Assembly (NCBI GenBank): GCA_031550405.1
Contig: JAVBOP010000150.1
Location: 1-10,752, forward strand
Source: JAVBOP01 sp031550405
GTDB taxonomy: Bacteria > Bacteroidota > Ignavibacteria > Kapaibacteriales > UBA2268
Length of the DNA stretch: 10,752 bases
Direction: 5' to 3'
Shown here in pieces: positions 8,282-10,752 of this stretch. Numbering within the stretch: the first letter of the stretch is position 1; each line of letters starts with the position of its first letter. Made by a program: the position numbers and the translations under genes. Under the pieces are notes generated by a model. That model saw only the letters and a program-made list of their open reading frames with translations, was not told the DNA's origin and searched no databases.

Positions 8282-8359
8282 TTATTTGCCCGCAGCGGCT
8301 CGCTGCACGCTGCCCATTATTGCACCTGCGATACTTTCTATTGGTTTTAAGAAGTTCAT
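8282..8359 (-). CDS. Possible 25-residue glycine/alanine-rich amphipathic peptide
   Basis: ATG (complement of 8357-8359) opens a 25-codon frame beginning MNFLKPIESIAGAIMGSV and ending in a QRAAAGK tail before TAA. It is short, cationic at the end and amphipathic in look, like many small membrane-active peptides. However it has no Shine-Dalgarno, lies just past the terminator of the 228-residue ORF, and its last residues are encoded by a GC hairpin (8292-8306). It may be a chance frame or a gene remnant. Confidence 0.2.
   Translation of the reverse strand: MNFLKPIESIAGAIMGSVQRAAAGK
8292..8306. repeat. GC hairpin GCAGCG-GCT-CGCTGC
   Basis: Six perfect base pairs around a 3-base loop. The arms are the same as those of the hairpin at 9142-9157 (GCAGCG / CGCTGC, loop CCTA), which suggests a recurring short palindrome family in this genome. 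Confidence 0.6.
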
Positions 8360-8377
8360 AAGTTATAGATGATTTTT

Positions 8378-8410
8378 ATAAAAATAATAGCTCAACCAAA
8401 AGTTGAGCTA
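8378..8410 (-). terminator. Intrinsic terminator of the 228-residue ORF
   Basis: TAGCTCAAC (8388-8396) and GTTGAGCTA (8402-8410) form a perfect 9-pair stem with a 5-base loop. Read on the - strand it is followed by TTATTTTTAT. It begins 14 bases after the stop codon of the gene at 8425-9111, correct for position and strand. Confidence 0.85.
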
Positions 8411-8416
8411 AATTGC

Positions 8417-8434
8417 CAGTGCGGCTACGCACTG
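8417..8434. repeat. Hairpin CAGTGCG-GCTA-CGCACTG carrying a stop codon
   Basis: Seven perfect pairs with a GCTA loop. On the - strand the loop reads TAGC, and its TAG is the stop codon of the 228-residue ORF. The hairpin therefore encodes the last residues (…SA) and the stop. Confidence 0.75.
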
Positions 8435-9111
8435 AAATTCGCTAAATCTTTTTTAATCCAAGCGGTTAGTTTGTCTATAAAGGTCGTTGGTTTTGGCTTT
8501 TTCCGTAGCCTCGTAAAAGACGATGCAGAATTGCCAACGGCAGCTTTGCCGTCTGCAAGGCTTGATACTTTTACCTTGCCACCACTTACAAAAGCTCTCA
8601 TCGCATCAACGGGATTAACTTTTTCGACATCAAACATAACATCGCTATTTGTCTGATTTTTCACGAGCTTATCATATTCGACTAAGGCGTATTTGATTTT
8701 CGGTTGCGTCAAATCGAGCAAGTCCCAAATAATCAAGTCCATCGGCGCAGGCTTTTTCTCGAACATAGCTTGTTGCGTGAAAAATGTCCGCTTGCTCATG
8801 CCTGCACTGCTGCGAATATCTTCCAGCTGGATTGCCTGTTTGAGCGGATGAATATAATTCCACTCTTTGGGATAATTTTTAGCTTTGATGAAGTAAGGAA
8901 TATTTTTAAGTATTTTGTTGGTATAAGACTTACAGCTTACAACATACTGCCTGTCTTCAAGAATGCACGCTAATAACACCTTCTCAACTAATGCCCGTCC
9001 CGTGTCGGTAAATTTACGTCCATCAAATAAAAATTTCGCAGCCGTTACGGCTGTTTTTTTGACTTTGCTTTTTGTAAAGCCACTTAATTTATTAGCACTT
9101 ACATATAACAA
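8425..9111 (-). CDS. Unrecognised basic 228-residue protein
   Basis: I do not recognise this family. The frame is open from a TAA at 9115-9117 (complement). The only start near the 5' end is TTG 9111; the first ATG comes more than 100 residues in, so the true start is uncertain or the 5' end is damaged. The protein is Lys-rich, has no signal peptide or clear membrane segment, and is probably cytoplasmic. Recognisable blocks include 'FLFDGRKFTDTGRALVEKVL', 'YFIKAKNYPKEWNYIHPLKQ' and 'MDLIIWDLLDLTQPKIKYAL', then a low-complexity basic tail 'SSFTRLRKKPKP'. Two GC hairpins lie within the coding sequence (9039-9053 encoding part of KKTAVTAA, and 8537-8552 encoding DGKAAV), and a third makes its stop codon. 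Its own terminator follows. The small coding remnant 9149-9256 lies directly upstream on the same strand and may once have belonged to it. Confidence 0.6.
   Translation of the reverse strand: MLYVSANKLSGFTKSKVKKTAVTAAKFLFDGRKFTDTGRALVEKVLLACILEDRQYVVSCKSYTNKILKNIPYFIKAKNYPKEWNYIHPLKQAIQLEDIRSSAGMSKRTFFTQQAMFEKKPAPMDLIIWDLLDLTQPKIKYALVEYDKLVKNQTNSDVMFDVEKVNPVDAMRAFVSGGKVKVSSLADGKAAVGNSASSFTRLRKKPKPTTFIDKLTAWIKKDLANFSA
8537..8552. repeat. Hairpin ACGGCA-GCTT-TGCCGT within coding sequence
   Basis: Six perfect pairs with a GCTT loop, inside the 228-residue ORF where it encodes part of DGKAAV on the - strand. It belongs to the cluster of short GC hairpins of this region. Confidence 0.5.
9039..9060 (+). 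repeat. Hairpin CAGCCG-TTA-CGGCTG followed by T7, antisense to coding sequence
   Basis: A six-pair stem with a T7 tail (9054-9060) has terminator form on the + strand, but lies antisense inside the 228-residue ORF, near its 5' end. It might block + strand readthrough or antisense transcription. Equally, the T run simply encodes Lys-Lys on the - strand. Confidence 0.5.
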
Positions 9112-9141
9112 ATGTTAAAAAAAAATGAAACGTATTTGGGT

Positions 9142-9157
9142 GCAGCGCCTACGCTGC
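9142..9157. repeat. Hairpin GCAGCG-CCTA-CGCTGC carrying a stop codon
   Basis: Six perfect pairs. On the - strand the loop reads TAGG, and its TAG ends the small frame 9149-9256 just as the hairpin at 8417-8434 ends the 228-residue ORF. In both, the codons are GCG TAG. Confidence 0.7.
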
Positions 9158-9256
9158 CATCTCGCCTATTTCTTGCAACTCTCTATCTTTAATATACTTA
9201 GCAAGCGATATGGCAAGGCTCAAATCGTCTGTCTCGTTTTTAAGCGATGTGTTCAA
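9149..9256 (-). CDS. Short probable coding remnant (35 residues, possibly longer at the N-terminus)
   Basis: The - strand frame encodes 'NTSLKNETDDLSLAISLAKY' then 'IKDRELQEIGEMAA', with a mix of charged and aliphatic residues and a helical pattern typical of real protein rather than chance AT-rich translation. TTG 9256 is the nearest start. The frame is open further upstream with 'KNYEFFIHKCCVRI' before any stop, but no ATG or GTG is in frame, so either a non-standard start is used or the 5' end is broken. It stops at a TAG in a GC hairpin and lies 37 bases upstream of the TTG of the 228-residue ORF. Family not recognised; it may be the front part of a split gene. Confidence 0.35.
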   Translation of the reverse strand: MNTSLKNETDDLSLAISLAKYIKDRELQEIGEMAA

Positions 9257-9272
9257 AATCCTAACACAACAT

Positions 9273-9293
9273 TTATGAATAAAAAATTCATAA
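9273..9293. repeat. Perfect 8-base dyad TTATGAAT-A5-ATTCATAA
   Basis: A perfect inverted repeat with a 5-base spacer lies between the - strand frames and the divergent + strand promoter at 9335. Position and symmetry would suit an operator or a weak bidirectional terminator; AT-rich DNA also makes such dyads by chance. Confidence 0.45.
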
Positions 9294-9334
9294 TTCTTCT
9301 GTCAAAAAAAGTTTTAGAAAAAATAAAAAAGTGC

Positions 9335-9364
9335 TTGCAGTTAAATAAAAATGTATTATATTTG
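9335..9364 (+). promoter_or_regulatory. Bacteroidota-type promoter (TTG-N19-TATATTTG)
   Basis: TTG at 9335-9337, a 19-base spacer and TATATTTG at 9357-9364 match the known primary-sigma consensus of Bacteroidota (TTTG around -33, TAnnTTTG around -7) in both boxes and spacing. Transcription should start near 9370 and run into the leader and the lipoprotein gene at 9778. Confidence 0.8.
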
Positions 9365-9396
9365 CATTTATTAAACAACACAACGTCGTAACTGTC

Positions 9397-9410
9397 AAAA
9401 AAAAAAAAAA
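9397..9410 (+). repeat. A14 homopolymer in the leader
   Basis: Fourteen consecutive A lie about 27 bases after the expected transcription start. They sit in the loop of a possible stem GTCGTAA (9385-9391) with TTACGGC (9412-9418, one G-U pair). Length changes here could alter the leader structure or transcription. Confidence 0.7.
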
Positions 9411-9448
9411 CTTACGGCAATTTGATCAAGATAGTAATTTAAGGAAAC

Positions 9449-9475
9449 ATGGAGAACCAAGAAACCGAAGAGTAA
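9449..9475 (+). CDS. Possible 8-codon leader ORF (MENQETEE)
   Basis: ATG follows an AAGGA with a 5-base spacing and gives eight residues before TAA-TAA. It is too short to judge as a gene. It matters because it has a ribosome-binding site, lies in the leader of a strong promoter, and is immediately followed by a second such ORF. Confidence 0.25.
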   Translation: MENQETEE

Positions 9476-9479
9476 TAAA

Positions 9480-9522
9480 GGCAGGACAATGAACACACAA
9501 AATATCCTTTCATTGTTCTGTC
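9480..9522 (+). promoter_or_regulatory. Leader stem-loop covering a small ORF start
   Basis: Bases 9480-9493 pair with 9509-9522 in 14 consecutive pairs (two G-U) around a 15-base loop. The 5' arm contains the GCAGGA ribosome-binding sequence and the ATG 9489 of the second small ORF, so folding would hide its start. No long U run follows, so it is not a standard terminator. It does not match a riboswitch family I know. Confidence 0.55.
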
Positions 9523-9557
9523 GCACGCAACTTCTCATTACAACCAATAAGTCATAA
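9489..9557 (+). CDS. Possible 22-residue leader peptide
   Basis: ATG 9489 follows AAAGGCAGGACA and reads MNTQNILSLFCRTQLLITTN then KS and TAA. It starts inside the 5' arm of the stem-loop 9480-9522. It could be a regulatory leader peptide or a chance frame. Confidence 0.25.
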   Translation: MNTQNILSLFCRTQLLITTNKS

Positions 9558-9777
9558 ATAATTAAAAAATATTCATAATTTGCTATTGTTAAATTAATTT
9601 CGGAGGTTAAATTTAATAAACTAACATAAAAATATATTTAAAACATTGAAGTTTTTCGAGCTGTAAAACTTTCTTTATTGTGGCAAATATGTTTTTATGA
9701 ATCATGGAAAAAGCAAAAAAGTCGCAGCAAAAAAAATAATTTATAATTTTTATTAAATATTTTTCGGAGATTTTAAA
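9558..9777 (+). other. AT-rich leader with an orphan Shine-Dalgarno
   Basis: No gene is seen in these 220 bases. TTTCGGAGGTTAAATTTAA (9597-9615) closely resembles the real lipoprotein ribosome-binding site (TTTTCGGAGATTTTAAAATG, 9761-9780), but no start codon follows at the right distance. AAGTTTT (9649-9655) and AAAACTT (9665-9671) form a 7-pair stem followed by TCTTTATT. Confidence 0.5.
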
Positions 9778-10681
9778 ATGAAGAAATCGTTTTTTTATCA
9801 ATATTGTTAATATTGTTTTTATAATCAGTTTTTTAATATTAATTAATTCATGTAAAGAAAATATTGCTTTAGATGATACAGTTTCAATAAAGCAAGAAAT
9901 ACCTACTAACACTGTATTGACAGAAGAGAATACTATAAGTGATGAAATGATTACTCAGTTAGCATTGGAACACAATAGATATTTGTCGCTAATGATAGCT
10001 AATTTTAATTACGAAGCCACAGACTTAATTGATGAATTTGAAAATAGAGTTATAAATGCAAATATTGATTTAAATGAATTATCATTGTCGGATAGATATA
10101 ATATTCTTGCTAGGTTTAAAGATACTAATGGAGAATACAAGATTCCCACTCAAGTTGATTTGATAGTGGCAATTAATAATGCTAATTTATCCGATAAAGC
10201 TAAGCTTACAAACTATGTAAATATACTTTCAAATAAAGTGCTTACGAATACGGACAATTACACTTCATTAGCACAATTTATAGACAGTATAAAAAATATT
10301 GCCTCTACAGATTTAAACAACCAATCACTAGTTATTTTTAAATCATATGCAGAAACTTTAAAAGCCAGTGGTTATTTTTGGTATCCTGAAAGTAGAGGAG
10401 GAAGTGGAGTGGGATATATTCATATGGAAGCTATTTCAAATGCAACAGCTAAACCTAAGCCTACCAATGGAAAGATAGCAGCAGCTTTAATTTCTGATGC
10501 GAGTAGTTTAAGTATTGGAATGATTGGTGTTGCAGTTTTTGGAATGTTTACCCCTTTGGGACCAGCTGTATTGATCGGTGTAGCTGCTGAAGCTGCTGTC
10601 GGTTCTGGATTCACTCCTGTTCGGAATATCTATAATTTCATTATGTATATGATAATTACAGATAATTACGTATATTTGTAA
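9778..10681 (+). CDS. Lipoprotein with C-terminal Gly/Ala-rich hydrophobic segment; frameshifted in the signal peptide
   Basis: ATG 9778 follows CGGAGA with 7-base spacing. Read straight it stops after ten codons, but removing one T from the T7 tract 9790-9796 gives a continuous 300-residue protein. That protein begins MKKSFFINIVNIVFIISF and continues to the lipobox LINSC with Cys at residue 25 (codon 9851-9853), a complete lipoprotein signal peptide. No ATG, GTG or TTG exists in the downstream frame before 9917, which would lack any signal. The body is Asn/Leu/Asp-rich and probably helical ('LSDKAKLTNYVNILSNKVL'). About 10469-10610 encodes 'KIAAALISDASSLSIGMIGV' followed by 'GPAVLIGVAAEAAVGSG', a glycine-zipper, bacteriocin-like hydrophobic segment. 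GC is low, near 30%. Membrane anchoring is well supported once the frame is restored; a pore-forming or antibacterial role is only an analogy. Confidence 0.75.
9790..9796 (+). repeat. T7 homopolymer at a frameshift
   Basis: Seven T sit at codons 5-7 of the lipoprotein. Six T would give an intact signal peptide and lipobox; seven T give a stop after ten codons. It is either a phase switch or an indel error. Confidence 0.75.
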
Positions 10682-10745
10682 ACTTATTTTATTAATGTAT
10701 TTTCATTTAGAATGTCGTTATTTAATCATAAAATCAGTTTACAAA
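10675..10745 (+). repeat. Inverted repeat TTTGTAAACT / AGTTTACAAA after the lipoprotein gene
   Basis: Ten bases at 10675-10684, overlapping the stop codon, are perfectly complementary to 10736-10745 with 51 bases between. The DNA is AT-rich and no T run follows within the window, so a terminator is not supported. The remaining bases to the window end hold no gene that I can see. Confidence 0.35.
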
Positions 10746-10752
10746 AATTACT

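Noticed and set aside
8369..8656. 95-codon + strand frame
   Set aside because: Antisense to the 228-residue ORF; starts inside the - strand terminator region.
9039..9060. Hairpin plus T7 as a true + strand terminator
   Set aside because: No + strand transcript would need ending here, and the T run encodes lysines of the - strand ORF; kept only as a hairpin.
9125..9391. 88-codon + strand open frame
   Set aside because: Starts in a poly-A region without a ribosome-binding site, runs across the better-supported - strand frame and over the promoter at 9335-9364.
9613..9912. 99-codon - strand open frame in AT-rich DNA
   Set aside because: Composition-driven (Ile/Lys/Phe) and antisense to the lipoprotein signal peptide and its leader.
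1..10752. tRNA, rRNA, CRISPR array, insertion-sequence transposase or phage attachment site
   Set aside because: Looked for and not seen; repeats present are isolated palindromes, not regularly spaced arrays, and no transposase-like frame exists.

Overview
The window suggests a member of the Bacteroidota/Chlorobiota (FCB) lineage. Three lines of evidence support this. Three secreted proteins carry, or appear to carry, a C-terminal Por/type IX secretion (T9SS) sorting domain, two of them with a clear YPNP motif. A promoter at 9335-9364 matches the Bacteroidota consensus exactly (TTG, 19 bases, TAnnTTTG). A lipoprotein follows with an ordinary lipobox. Good Shine-Dalgarno sequences are present, which argues against a typical Bacteroides or Flavobacterium and is compatible with Ignavibacteria/Kapabacteria-like lineages; that placement is inference.

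The left part (1-8108) holds the same two-gene module twice in tandem, all on the + strand. Each module is a beta-propeller protein with a T9SS tail, followed 3-5 bases later by a gene starting MEKxxKIYS. In module 1 the propeller gene (3-937, 5' end outside the window) is frameshifted at a G9 tract, and the second gene (941-1189) is only an 82-codon stub. In module 2 the propeller gene (1288-2646) is intact, and the second gene (2652-8108) encodes an 1818-residue T9SS cargo protein closed by a strong intrinsic terminator. In both second genes an unrelated palindromic repeat sits in frame at the same place, between MEKxxKIYS and the hydrophobic core of the signal peptide. This is the most striking feature of the window.

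The middle part (8109-9300) runs on the - strand. It contains an unrecognised basic 228-residue ORF (8425-9111) with its own terminator, a probable short coding remnant (9149-9256), a doubtful 25-residue ORF (8282-8359) and many short GC-rich hairpins. Two of those hairpins supply the stop codons of the two larger ORFs.

The right part (9335-10752) is a single + strand transcription unit. A consensus promoter is followed by a leader of about 400 bases holding an A14 tract, two tiny ORFs with Shine-Dalgarno sequences and a 14-pair stem-loop. It ends in a lipoprotein gene (9778-10681) whose signal peptide is interrupted by a one-base frameshift at a T7 tract and whose C-terminus is a long Gly/Ala-rich hydrophobic segment resembling bacteriocin or glycine-zipper sequences.

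The two frameshifts, at G9 and T7, could be sequencing errors or phase-variable switches; the sequence alone cannot decide. Product names are cautious because no database search was possible.
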